DNA of 64,000 nucleotides from CAZVYN01 sp964631125 (GTDB taxonomy: Bacteria > Eisenbacteria > RBG-16-71-46 > CAIMUX01), in assembly GCA_964631125.1 (NCBI GenBank), contig CAZVYN010000012.1, forward strand, positions 4,754 to 68,753, in the 5' to 3' direction. Both the position numbers and the translations under genes were made by a program. The notes under the pieces were generated by a model. It did not search any database. It worked only from the letters and a program-made list of their open reading frames with translations, and was not told the origin of the DNA. Within the stretch, counting starts at the first letter, position 1. The number at the start of each line of letters is the position of its first letter. This document shows positions 36,758 to 45,900 of this stretch, piece after piece.

Positions 36758-37036
36758 ATGACCAAGGCCGACCTGGTGGACGAGATCGCGCAGCGTACGG
36801 GACTGACGAAGAAAGACGTCGCCGAGACTGTCGATGAGTTCTTGGACGGTGTCGCGCGCGCCCTCGTGGCGGGCAAGCACATCGAGATCCGAGGTTTCGG
36901 AACGTTCAAGGTCAAGGACCGCAAGCCCCGAATCGCGCGCAACCCGCGCACCGGCGAACAGGTGCCGGTTCCTTCACGGAAGGTGCCGGTCTTCAAGGTC
37001 TCGAAGGAGCTGAAGGACAAGGTGGCCGCCGCCTGA
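36758..37036 (+). CDS. HU/IHF-family DNA-binding protein
   Basis: This 92-residue nucleoid protein bends DNA. TKADLVDEIAQRTGLTKKDV is the dimer helix region, IEIRGFGTFKVKDRKPRIARNPRTGEQVPVPSRKVPVFKVSKEL carries the beta arm and the conserved RNPRTG. The ATG at 36758 has GAGGAGG 6 nt upstream; an in-frame ATG at 36734 gives extra residues without a better site. A 228-bp upstream region has a promoter. Its stop overlaps the CTG start proposed for rsmI. Whether it is an HU or IHF type cannot be decided by eye; IHF would need an extra partner. Confidence 0.95.
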   Translation: MTKADLVDEIAQRTGLTKKDVAETVDEFLDGVARALVAGKHIEIRGFGTFKVKDRKPRIARNPRTGEQVPVPSRKVPVFKVSKELKDKVAAA

Positions 37037-37776
37037 TTCCCGGGATCCCTCGGGCTCGGTCCGAAGAGGCGCCGACGCGGGACCGCCTCCGCGGGCTTTT
37101 CCTCGTACCGACCCCGATCGGCAACCTCGAGGACATCACGGTGCGCGCCATTCGGATCTTGCGCGAGGTCGATTGGATCGCGGCGGAGGACACCCGGCGA
37201 ACGGGAGTGTTGTGCCGCGCCTACGGCATCGATCGTCCGCTCCTGCCGCATCACGCCCATAACGAGCACCGCGAGACGGGGCGATTGGTGGCGAAGCTCC
37301 AGGCAGGCGAAGTTGGCGCCCTCGTGACCGACGCCGGCATGCCCGGTTTGGCCGACCCCGGATTTCTCTTGGCGCGCGCGGCGAGACGCGCGGAGATCTC
37401 GGTGACCGTCCTCCCGGGCGCCTCTGTCGTGACCACCGCGCTCCTCGCCTCTGGCTTCCCTCCGGAACCGTTCCAGTTCCGGGGCTTCGTCCCACCGACG
37501 TCGGCGCGACGGGCTGCCTATCTGGCCGAGGTCGCCGCAGTCGAGATGACCGTGGTCATCTTCGAGACTCCGCACCGCATCCACGCGACCTTGACCGCCG
37601 CCATCCTCGCGCTCGGCGATCGACCGATCGCCTACTGCCGTGAGATGACGAAGCTCCACGAGGAGGTGCGCGTCGGAACCGCCGCCATGCTCTTGGCCGA
37701 TCTGCCGACGAAAGTTCTCGGGGAGTTGGCCCTCGTTCTGGGGCCGCGCGCCCGGCGCGGCGGGTGGGAGCAATGA
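37033..37776 (+). CDS. rsmI: 16S rRNA (cytidine-2'-O)-methyltransferase
   Basis: RsmI methylates the ribose of C1402 in 16S rRNA with SAM. The N-terminal motif VPTPIGNLEDITVRAIRILREVDWIAAEDTRRTG is complete, but it lies before GTG 37141, the first ordinary start codon after the last in-frame stop. A start must therefore lie upstream without ATG, GTG or TTG. The CTG at 37033 overlaps the HU stop and gives 247 residues. Further motifs: VTDAGMPGLADPGF, VLPGASVVTTALLASG, FRGFVPP, IFETPHRI, CREMTKLHEE. Overlap with HU couples it to abundant translation. The start codon is inferred. Confidence 0.9.
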   Translation: MIPGIPRARSEEAPTRDRLRGLFLVPTPIGNLEDITVRAIRILREVDWIAAEDTRRTGVLCRAYGIDRPLLPHHAHNEHRETGRLVAKLQAGEVGALVTDAGMPGLADPGFLLARAARRAEISVTVLPGASVVTTALLASGFPPEPFQFRGFVPPTSARRAAYLAEVAAVEMTVVIFETPHRIHATLTAAILALGDRPIAYCREMTKLHEEVRVGTAAMLLADLPTKVLGELALVLGPRARRGGWEQ

Positions 37777-38375
37777 AGGCGCGTTTGAAGGTCTGGGGCC
37801 GCGCGGTCGCGGCCCCGGTCGGCCGCGCGCTCGCGGCGGTCGGCATCGGCGCCAACGCGGTGACTGTCGTCGGCGCGGTGGCCGCGTTTCCAGCCGCGTA
37901 CGGGTTCTACGCCGGGAATCACGCGCTCGCCTTCGGCGCGCTCCTCGGCAGTGCGCTCTGTGATCTGCTCGACGGCGCCGTCGCGCGTTCGAGAGGCGGA
38001 TCGGGGACTCGCTTCGGCGCCGCGCTCGACTCGAGCCTCGATCGGTACGGCGAAGGAATCGTCTTCGGCGGGCTCCTCGTCGGGCTCGCCGCGAGGAGCG
38101 CCGCCCCTTGGCTCCTCGGTCTCGCCGTTCTCGCCGGCGTCGGCTCCTTCTTGGTCTCCTACGTACGCGCGCGCAGCGAGGGCCTCCAGATTCCTTGCGA
38201 GGTGGGAGTGCTCGAGCGCCCGGAACGGCTCGTGCTCTTGCTCGTGCTCGCGCTGTGGGGCGATGCCGGAGCGGTCTGGATCTTGGGGACGATCGCAATC
38301 CTCTCCCACGTCACGTTCGCGCAACGGCTCGCGGTGGTCTATCGAACGAGTTCACGCGACGGCGACCGTTCGTGA
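37773..38375 (+). CDS. CDP-alcohol phosphatidyltransferase
   Basis: This 200-residue membrane enzyme joins CDP-diacylglycerol to an alcohol. The family motif DLLDGAVARSRGGSGTRFGAALDSSLDR matches D-x2-DG-x2-AR-x8-G-x3-D-x3-D exactly. Six membrane helices are predicted by eye (for example TVVGAVAAFPAAYGFYAG, GLLVGLAARSAAPWLLGLAVLAGVGSFLV). It could be PgsA-like, a phosphatidylinositol-phosphate or another type; the product is not given by sequence. ATGA couples it to rsmI, and its stop overlaps the GTG of tmk, so rsmI, this gene and tmk form a chain. Confidence 0.85.
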   Translation: MKARLKVWGRAVAAPVGRALAAVGIGANAVTVVGAVAAFPAAYGFYAGNHALAFGALLGSALCDLLDGAVARSRGGSGTRFGAALDSSLDRYGEGIVFGGLLVGLAARSAAPWLLGLAVLAGVGSFLVSYVRARSEGLQIPCEVGVLERPERLVLLLVLALWGDAGAVWILGTIAILSHVTFAQRLAVVYRTSSRDGDRS

Positions 38376-39049
38376 CCAAGATGATTTCGGGCGGACTCTT
38401 CGTCTCCTTCGAGGGGGCCGAGGGCGCCGGCAAGACGACACAGATCGTCGGCGTGGTTCGCGCGCTGCGCGGCGAGGGGCGTGCAGTCCTCACCGTGCGG
38501 GAACCCGGCGGGACGAGTTTGTCGGAGGCGATTCGCGCTTTGCTGCTGGGTCCCGATGGGCCGCCGATCGAACCTTGGTCGGAGCTGTTGCTCTACGTCG
38601 CGGCGCGGGCGCAGTTGGTCGAAGAGGTCATCCGACCGGCGCTCGCGCGCGGCGCCGTGGTCCTCGCCGATCGTTACGTCGACGCCTCGGTCGCGTACCA
38701 GGGAGGTGGGCGTCGACTCGGAGCCGAGCGAGTGCGCACCCTGAACCACTGGGCCACCCGTGGATTGCGGCCCGACCTGACGATTCTCCTCGATCTCGAT
38801 CCCCGAGTCGGCCTGGAGCGGGTTCGCTCCGCGAGGGGCGCAGACTCGCTCGACCGGATCGAACGTGAGGCGCTGGAGTTCCATCGCCGCGTGCGAGCGG
38901 CGTACCGACGTGAAGCCCGGCGCAGTAAGTCCCGGATCGTTCTTCTCGACGCCTCTCGTCCCGCGTCGGAGCTCGCCGCCGAAATCCTCACGGCGATCCG
39001 AGGCCGCCTGGTGACTCGCCGATCCCGTCCCCGGACCGGCGGTCGCTGA
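38372..39049 (+). CDS. tmk: Thymidylate kinase
   Basis: It phosphorylates dTMP to dTDP. The 225-residue protein has the P-loop FVSFEGAEGAGKTTQ, the REPGGTSLSEAIR motif that fixes dTMP, the DRYVDASVAYQGGGR base-binding region, LDLDPRVGLERV and a lid-like RGADSLDRIE. The GTG at 38372 overlaps the preceding stop; the ATG at 38381 is a second in-frame option. The C-terminal R-rich tail (VTRRSRPRTGGR) is unusual but short. No holB gene follows, unlike the E. coli order. Confidence 0.93.
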   Translation: MTKMISGGLFVSFEGAEGAGKTTQIVGVVRALRGEGRAVLTVREPGGTSLSEAIRALLLGPDGPPIEPWSELLLYVAARAQLVEEVIRPALARGAVVLADRYVDASVAYQGGGRRLGAERVRTLNHWATRGLRPDLTILLDLDPRVGLERVRSARGADSLDRIEREALEFHRRVRAAYRREARRSKSRIVLLDASRPASELAAEILTAIRGRLVTRRSRPRTGGR

Positions 39050-39116
39050 TCGGCGCTCCTCTCTGGCCCGTGGTGGGCCGTTCGCCTACCGTGACCCGAC
39101 GGGAGGATCGAATCGC

Positions 39117-39911
39117 GTGGATCGAGAACGTTTGACGAAGACACTCGAGGCAGTCCGCGCCGGCGCGCTCGCGGTGGACGCCGCGCTGCGTTTGCTGGAG
39201 AAGCTTCCCTATGAGGATCTCGGAGACCTCCGGCTCGACCATCACCGACAACTCCGGACCGGCGCGGCCGAGGCGATCTTCGGCGAGGGCAAGACCGCCG
39301 ATCAGATCCACCGCGCGGTCGAGGGTCTAGCCCAAACCGGCGTGACCGTGCTGGTGACACGGGTCGACCCAGAGGTCGGCGCGGCGCTCGCCGCCCGCTG
39401 GACCGGCGGTCGATGGCACGCGCGCGCGCGTGTGTTCCATCTCTCGGGCGCCGCGTCGCACGAAGGGCTCGGACGGGTCGTGGTCGTCTGCGCCGGCACC
39501 ACCGATCTCCCGGTGGCGGAGGAGGCGCTGGTGACCGCGCAGGCGAACGGCGCGGCTGTCGAGTTGATTCCCGATGTCGGAATCGCGGGGCTGCATCGCC
39601 TGTTGGCGGTTCGCGAAACTCTCGCCGCGGCCGACGTCGTCATCGTCGTCGCAGGGATGGAAGGCGCCCTCCCGAGCGCCGTGGGCGGGCTCGTGTCCGG
39701 CGCCGTCATCGCGGTGCCTACTTCGGTCGGATACGGAGCTGCCTTTGGCGGGATCGCCGCGCTGCTCGGCATGCTCACGAGCTGTGCGCCTGGCGTCGTC
39801 GTCTGCAACATCGACAATGGCTATGGCGCGGGCGTGGCGGCGGCCCGCATCGTGCGTCGACTCCACGCTCGCGCGACGAACGCTCCGGAGCCAGACGTAG
39901 AGTCGACCTAG
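39117..39911 (+). CDS. larB: Nickel pincer cofactor biosynthesis protein LarB
   Basis: LarB carboxylates and hydrolyses nicotinic acid adenine dinucleotide, first step of the nickel-pincer nucleotide of lactate racemase. The 264-residue protein has an N-terminal helical part (1-~75) and an AIR-carboxylase-like domain: VVVVCAGTTDLPVAEEALVTA, GIAGLHRLLAVRETLAAADVVIVVAGMEGALPSAVGGL, VPTSVGYGAAFGGIAALLGMLTSCAPGVVVCNIDNGYGAGVAAA. GGGAGG precedes the GTG. It is separated from larC by an opposite-strand gene, and no LarE or LarA gene lies in the window. Ends overlap by 4 bp with the convergent gene. Confidence 0.93.
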   Translation: MDRERLTKTLEAVRAGALAVDAALRLLEKLPYEDLGDLRLDHHRQLRTGAAEAIFGEGKTADQIHRAVEGLAQTGVTVLVTRVDPEVGAALAARWTGGRWHARARVFHLSGAASHEGLGRVVVVCAGTTDLPVAEEALVTAQANGAAVELIPDVGIAGLHRLLAVRETLAAADVVIVVAGMEGALPSAVGGLVSGAVIAVPTSVGYGAAFGGIAALLGMLTSCAPGVVVCNIDNGYGAGVAAARIVRRLHARATNAPEPDVEST

Positions 39912-40945
39912 CCGGGGAGGCGCCGGCCCAGGAGCAGGGCTTCGTGTCCGAGCAACGCTTGGAGCACGACCATCTGCAGGTGCATTCGGTCCGCCGGCCG
40001 CAGTTGCCCTTCGATGTCCGCCTTGGGCGGCTCGATGAAGAACCCGCTGGGGCTCTGACACTCGAGCAGGAAGCGCACCGCGTCGCGATAGATCGCGCTC
40101 TCGGTCGTCCCCACGACTTGATCGCAGATGACGATCTCCGCCAACAGGTCCGGGTCGAGCGCCGCCCGGTACTGCTGCGACCAGTACGGAAGCGAGCGTT
40201 CGAGGTACGCGCGTTCACCCGCCTCGAGGGTCATCGGGCGGAGGCCGTAGTCACTGAGGCCGAAGATCTCGTGCGTCAGAAAGTAGACCTCCATCCGTCC
40301 CAGCGAGTCTCGCGGAGGCTGGAGTCGTAGCATCCCCCGAGGCCTTAGCTCTTCGACCGTCGGACCGATTTCCAGTCCGAGATCTCGAATCAGCGAGACG
40401 AGCGCGATCTGCAAGGGAACCGGGCGCAACGGAGCGTCGAGTCCCCGTCGGACCAGCTCCGGCAGCGCCTTTTCGATCGAGGGCGCGGAGTAGTCGACGT
40501 CGGCGGCGATGGCCATGAGAACCAGGAGATCCGCGATGAATCGCTGCACGCGGGCGCCTTCGAGGAGCGTGACAAGTCGGTCGCCCGCCTCGAGCGGACT
40601 CAATCGCTGCCGGACGACTCGACGAAGCTCCTCGCGCCGCGTCGGGTCGACCTCGTAGAGGGCGAGCAGATGCCAGGTGCGGAGTTCGAGGACATAGAAG
40701 CGAAACTCGTCGAGGCCTCCGGCCGTCGGGTGCAAACGGGAGGTTTCCATCCACGGGATCAACCGATCGATCGCGGATCGCACCGCGGAGGCGTGCGGCG
40801 CGGAGTCGGGAGGCGCCTGGGTCGGCGGGCCGGCCTCTCCGGCGTCCCCGGTGGGCGAACGCAGCAGGGCTGCGGCGGCCAGCAGCCCGCCGAGTACCAG
40901 CACCAGCACCAGGAGGACGACCCCGCCGGTCCTCGAGTTCAGCAT
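39908..40945 (-). CDS. Membrane-anchored helical protein of unknown function (345 aa)
   Basis: The ATG at 40945 follows GGAGG at 8 nt. A single N-terminal hydrophobic stretch (GGVVLLVLVLVLGGLLAAAALL) anchors a proline-rich linker (about 31-50). The rest is helical: SAIDRLIPWMETSRLHPTAGG, FYVLELRTWHLLALYEVDPTR, RFIADLLVLMAIAADVDYS, and ESAIYRDAVRFLLECQSPSGFF. The recurring helix pairs suggest an alpha/alpha-toroid. I do not recognise a family. It is divergent from larC and convergent with larB, but nothing shows a role in nickel chemistry. Confidence 0.6.
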   Translation of the reverse strand: MLNSRTGGVVLLVLVLVLGGLLAAAALLRSPTGDAGEAGPPTQAPPDSAPHASAVRSAIDRLIPWMETSRLHPTAGGLDEFRFYVLELRTWHLLALYEVDPTRREELRRVVRQRLSPLEAGDRLVTLLEGARVQRFIADLLVLMAIAADVDYSAPSIEKALPELVRRGLDAPLRPVPLQIALVSLIRDLGLEIGPTVEELRPRGMLRLQPPRDSLGRMEVYFLTHEIFGLSDYGLRPMTLEAGERAYLERSLPYWSQQYRAALDPDLLAEIVICDQVVGTTESAIYRDAVRFLLECQSPSGFFIEPPKADIEGQLRPADRMHLQMVVLQALLGHEALLLGRRLPG

Positions 40946-41058
40946 CACCACAACCTCCACGTGCAGTCGCTTCTACCGACCTCGGATTGTCGGCCAGGGC
41001 GGGGGCGGCATCAAGGCGCGTGCCGGTGTAGGCTACGAAGCGGGCATGAGGGAATACG

Positions 41059-42411
41059 ATGAAGGTTCTCTACTTCGAACTCTGGACCGGATTGAGCGGG
41101 GACATGTGGGTCGGCTCGCTGCTCGACGCCGGCTGGCCGGCGGATCGTCTCGATTGGCTGGTGCGCGCACTCGGATTCGACGACGTCGAGGTCTTGGTCG
41201 AACGTCGTCTCCATCAGGGACTTTCCGGCCTGGGGATTCGAGTCCGCGACCGGACTTCGTCCAATGCGGGCGAAGTCGACCCGTCGCAGCGCAACGCGCA
41301 CGGTCACGGTCACGATCACTCACACCCCCATTCGCACGAGCATCACGACCATCACGCGCCGCCGAGCGACGATCCGGTACGCCACGAAGGGAGCGGAGCT
41401 CACGCCGCTCGCGGGCTCTCCGAGATTCTCGCGCGCGTGCGCCGGGCCGGGCTGCCTGCGGCGGTCGAAGCGCGGATCGTCGCGACGTTCCAATTGCTCG
41501 GGGCGGTCGAGGCGAGGATCCACGACATTCCGATAGAGCAGGTGCACTTTCACGAAATCGGAGCGGTCGACTCGATCGTCGACATCTCCGCGGCGGTCCT
41601 CGCGCTCCACGATCTGGAGATCGAGCGTGTCTTCTGCGGGCCGCTGGCCATCGGCGGTGGCGAGATCCAGATGGATCACGGCCGGATTCCCAGTCCCGCC
41701 CCTGCGACGTCACTGCTCCTCGAAGGCTGGCCGGTCCGTCCCGCGGATGCGGAGGGTGAGTTCCTGACCCCGACCGCCGCGGCGCTCCTGCGCACGCTGG
41801 CCTCGCCGGTCGGTGGGCGCCCGGCGCTCGCGGTCGAGCGAATTGGATTCGGGGCGGGCACGCGGAGACATCCCACCTGGCCGAATCTGGTTCGCTGCTG
41901 GATAGGTGAGCTTCTGGGGGAGGCTGCCGGGAGTGCGGGCCAACCGGTCGACGAAGAGACGGCTCCGTGGCGCTGCTCGACCGTGGCCGTGCTGGAGACG
42001 CAAGTCGATGACCTCGACCCTCGCGTGCTCGCGAGCGCCGCTGATCGATTCCTCGCCGCGGGCGCGCTCGACGTGCTGCGAACCTCGGTTGCGATGAAGA
42101 AGGGTAGAGGGGGCGTCTTGGTGACGCTGATCGCGCGACCCGAGGACGAAGCCAGGCTCGTCGGTCTGTTGGCGGCAGAGACCAAGAGTCTCGGCGTCCG
42201 AGTTCGGCTCGATCGACGGTGGGAGCGAGTGCGGAGGCTCGCCGAGGTCGACACTCCCTGGGGTCGGCTGAGGGTGAAGGAGATCCGAGAGGACGGCGGG
42301 GTGCGGGTCGTGCCCGAATTCGATGATGTCCGAGCGATCGCCGATCGAACCGGCGAGCCGATCGGGAACGTCCTCGCGGAGGTCAGCCGCTGGCTCGAGC
42401 TTGGGCACTGA
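41059..42411 (+). CDS. larC: Nickel insertion protein LarC, single-polypeptide form
   Basis: LarC inserts nickel into the pyridinium dithiocarboxylate cofactor. The 450-residue protein has the typical start VLYFELWTGLSGDMWVGSLLDAGW. A histidine-rich loop (about 75-110; HGHGHDHSHPHSHEHHDHH) follows and may hold nickel. Then come IHDIPIEQVHFHEIGAVDSIVD, GPLAIGGGEI, HGRIPSPAPATSLLLEG, GEFLTPTAAALLRTL, and the C-terminal VAVLETQVDDLDPRVLASAADRFLAAGALDVLRT. In Lactobacillus the two halves are joined by a frameshift; here the frame is continuous. LarE and LarA are absent from the window. Confidence 0.95.
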   Translation: MKVLYFELWTGLSGDMWVGSLLDAGWPADRLDWLVRALGFDDVEVLVERRLHQGLSGLGIRVRDRTSSNAGEVDPSQRNAHGHGHDHSHPHSHEHHDHHAPPSDDPVRHEGSGAHAARGLSEILARVRRAGLPAAVEARIVATFQLLGAVEARIHDIPIEQVHFHEIGAVDSIVDISAAVLALHDLEIERVFCGPLAIGGGEIQMDHGRIPSPAPATSLLLEGWPVRPADAEGEFLTPTAAALLRTLASPVGGRPALAVERIGFGAGTRRHPTWPNLVRCWIGELLGEAAGSAGQPVDEETAPWRCSTVAVLETQVDDLDPRVLASAADRFLAAGALDVLRTSVAMKKGRGGVLVTLIARPEDEARLVGLLAAETKSLGVRVRLDRRWERVRRLAEVDTPWGRLRVKEIREDGGVRVVPEFDDVRAIADRTGEPIGNVLAEVSRWLELGH

Positions 42412-42471
42412 GCTGCGCCCTCGGGGGCAGGTGGTTCCAACGGCGCCATCGGGTCGAACGCGAACCATTTC

Positions 42472-42500
42472 TTGACACCCCGTAGGCCTCTACCTAAGCT
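42472..42500 (+). promoter_or_regulatory. Sigma-70 promoter for the 1078-residue secreted protein
   Basis: Consensus TTGACA, 17 nt, TAAGCT. Transcription would start near 42507, leaving about 484 nt of leader before the ATG at 42991. Confidence 0.7.
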
Positions 42501-42990
42501 TCCGCCCAGGCTGAACTACCCAGGCTGGGCGAAGGGCAATACCGAGTTAACACATCTCAGGGCACACATCGACGCAGGACGTCCCCCTTTCCGGCGGAGA
42601 GAGATTGCTTCCCAGGGAGACAGCTTCGTATCGAGCACTGCTTTGTATGAGAGCACGAATTCGAGAAGAATCTCGTGTTCCGGGGGCTCGGTCTTCTCTT
42701 CGCTTGCAGTTCCGTGTAGGTGGCTCCGCCGAGGAGTGACCGCTCGGTCGCGTGATTCGGGGACACAGGTGCGCAGGATCGACAGCCGGCCCGATGGGCT
42801 CGGAGTGGATCGCTGCTCAGGGAGAGCGCAACGCTACTCCCGGCCCTCGTGAACTCGAACCTCACGTTCCCGTGCTCGATCTCCCGTCGACGAGTCAGGA
42901 TGGTTCGACCGCCGCGTATCTGGGCTGGGACTCGAGGCAGCGAGGGGTCCGGATCCGCGCCAGACCAGGAACACCAGACGGAGGCAGAAA
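42501..42990 (+). promoter_or_regulatory. Unusually long leader of the secreted protein gene
   Basis: About 490 bases contain no recognisable coding region: the only ORF of note (42472-42852) starts inside the promoter and has no family features. A hairpin GAGCACGA/TCGTGTTC is present near 42654. No known riboswitch core (TPP, SAM, cobalamin, GEMM) is seen. A GGAGG stands 8 nt before the start codon. It may be an mRNA leader with structure for stability or control. Confidence 0.5.
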
Positions 42991-45900
42991 ATGAGGAAGC
43001 GCCTTGCGTTGTTGGCCGTGGCTGCTATCGCCGCGTCCACCGCGACCGCGTTTGCCCGCACAGGTTCGGACAGTCGGCCCCTCTTCGAGGCCGATCGCGT
43101 CTCAGCCGGTGCGAGCAATATCGAGCGGGACTTCCCGGCGCGCGCGCCGGACGGATCCGCCCGGGCAGACACGGTTTTCTTCGGTTACTTCACCGTCATT
43201 TCCGGCAACAAGTATGCCGTGCAAGGTGACATGTGGACCTGGGACCATGGCGCCGCCGATCCGCTCGAGGGATGGTATGCCAGGGATCTCAGCGCGAACG
43301 AAGGGTCCTATTTCCGGCGGATCACCGCGGCGTCGTGGTCGGGTCACACCAACGCGGTGGCGGCTCCGATCATCGCGGGCGCGGGAAGCGCCTGGGTCGG
43401 AATCTTCGAGGATGAGGCGGATGCCCTCTGTTGGGAAGCCGGCCTCGGATACGGTAACGCCTGGTGCCAGCGGTGGCAGTCGCCGCTGTTGACCTACGAC
43501 GGCGCCGGCGATGTCCAGTTCTCCTTCCAGTACTTCAACAACACCGAGCCCGCGTTCGACTACTCGAAGGCGATCTTGCGTTTGGCGAACGGTGAAGAGA
43601 ACGCGATCAACGGTCTCGGTTTCGACGACATTATCGGCGATCCCGCGACCAGCACCTACCCGACCTTCACGCAGCCGATCTTCGAGAGCAGCTTCGAGGG
43701 ACAGACGCAGTTCCGGATCGTCTTCGAGATGACCGCGGACGGCGGCTGGTCCGACGAAGATGGCGACTACGCGACCGACTACTCGGCCTTCGCGGTCGAT
43801 AACGTCACGTTGACGAACAACATCGTCGGCGGAAATCTCGCCTACAATTACGACGTCGATGCCAACGGTTGGACCGCACTCACGTGCGACCCGATCGGAA
43901 CGCTCTTCGGTATCAACGATCTTTCCGAGTACACGATCGCGGACGAGTGCGCGTGTGAACTCTCGGGCAACGTTCTGGAGTGCCACGACAGCACGCTGGA
44001 GCAGAAGCACCCGTACGGTCAGCACATCCTTGCCTACTCGCCTCCGATGGACAAAACGGCGCAGCCGGCCAACCTGAACAGCATCTTCGTCGACATGGAC
44101 ATCTACGGCGAAATGCCCCAGGCCAACGGAGTGTTCTATCGTCCGGGCTGGAACTACTTTCCGTTCACCTGTCCCGCGACCGGCGCCACCCAGTGGTCGG
44201 GCCGCGTCGGACAGGCGTCGTTCAACTACCTCGGCGACGATCCGACCTGCACGGGGTTGGCCAACTCCGCGACGGGCAACGGAGTGCCGGGCAGCTCGCA
44301 GCTCGCGGGATTCATCTGGGAGGTCTACGCCTCCTGCGATGCGTTCGCGATCGCTCCGACCAACTGCTCTGGTATCACCAACTTCACGCCGATCATCGAC
44401 AACGTTCGCATCGGGCTGACGGAGGTGGCCAATGCGCCGCCGCTGAGCTTCGATCCGGGCACCAACTTCATCGATGGCTTCGGACAGTCGCCGCTCCTCT
44501 CGCCGACCAACGCCGGCAACGCCGACATCACCTATGACAAGGGCAGCTCCGTCATCGACGGCGATAGGGCCAATCTCGGTGACTCGCTCACGGTCGTCGG
44601 TCCGGTCTCGGGTCCCGGCTGGGAGGCCCGCCTCTGGTTGCGGATCCGTCGTGAGGGGCCGAGCCAGGGTTCGATCCCGAACTACAACACGTGGAAGACG
44701 GCTGTGGCGGACGGTCTCACGATCACCGGCGCGACCGGCAAATTCACGTTCGGACACATGGACTCGACGCAGGTCGGCTTCGCGGCGCTCAAGAACAAGC
44801 GCGTCTCCGAATTCAAGGAGAACGATGACGACTTCGCGGGCGAGCTGACCGACAACAACGAGATCATCCGCGACGGAGTTCTGGCGCCGGGTACGCAGAT
44901 CCAGTACTTCATCACGAGCAACTTCTTCACAAACCAGGGGGTCTACTTCTACCTGCCGGACACGACAGGCAGTAACTTCCTGGAATTCGAGATCCTCCCC
45001 AGCTATCGGCTGGACGCCGGAATCGCGAAGTTCCCGTGCATCCTCACGGTCGACGCCAACACCGGAAATCAGTTCTTCGTCGACAACGCCCTCAACGTCG
45101 CCCTCAACGGCGCGGCGCCGGGCGCTCCGATTCCGAACCCGACCCGGTGGGATCGTTACGACTACAACGACGCGTCGTCGAACTGGAACGCTCCGATGTC
45201 CCGCACTATCGGCGGAAACAACGGTGTGAACCTCCCGCAGATGTTGGGTTACCGGCAGGTGATCATGTACGTCGGCGGATCGACCAGTGGCGCCTTCGAG
45301 ACCCAGGACTTCACACTGATCTCGGACTGGCTGACGTCGGTTGTCTGTCAGGGCAACGTCGCTCGCCAGGGCTTCATCGGAAACGGAGACAACTTCGGGT
45401 TGCTCCTGACGGGTAAGAACCCCGCGTTCCTGGCGAACGACCTCGGCGTCACCTTCAAGTGCGACGCGTACAACGTTGCCTCGTGCGGCCCGGCCACGGC
45501 CGACGAGAGCTTCTGTGTCCGCGTGAACAATGCGGCCGGTTCCCAGTACCCCCCGGCGATCGCGTACGACGCGTGGGGCAACTGGTGCCCGCAGCGGTTT
45601 ACGTTCGACGTCTTGAACACCACGGCCGGTGGTATCGGAAACCGCGTCTACAACGACTATGACAACGGCGGCGTGAACACGAACTACGCGCAGGTTGTCA
45701 AGACGGTGACGGGCGTCGGCACCGGTAACTATCGTTCGGTCCTCGACGGTATCGCCTACAACCACCTCTCGGAGCGCGACGGCATCGACGAGTGCGTGGG
45801 CGATTCGGCGCACATCGTCACGGCGGTCTACAACGAGATCACCTCGGCGTTGAACTGGATCTACACCGGCGGCGGCGGTATCCCGAACCTCTGTTCGGAT

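Noticed and set aside
41059..42411. Programmed frameshift in larC
   Set aside because: The frame is continuous through both halves, so no frameshift is needed here.
42472..42852. 126-codon frame in the leader of the secreted protein
   Set aside because: It starts within the -35 box of the promoter and has no ribosome site or family features.
43102..45813. 903-codon open frame on the minus strand
   Set aside because: It is the antisense shadow of the secreted protein; it is full of arginine/valine/aspartate without any motif, and GC-rich DNA gives such frames.
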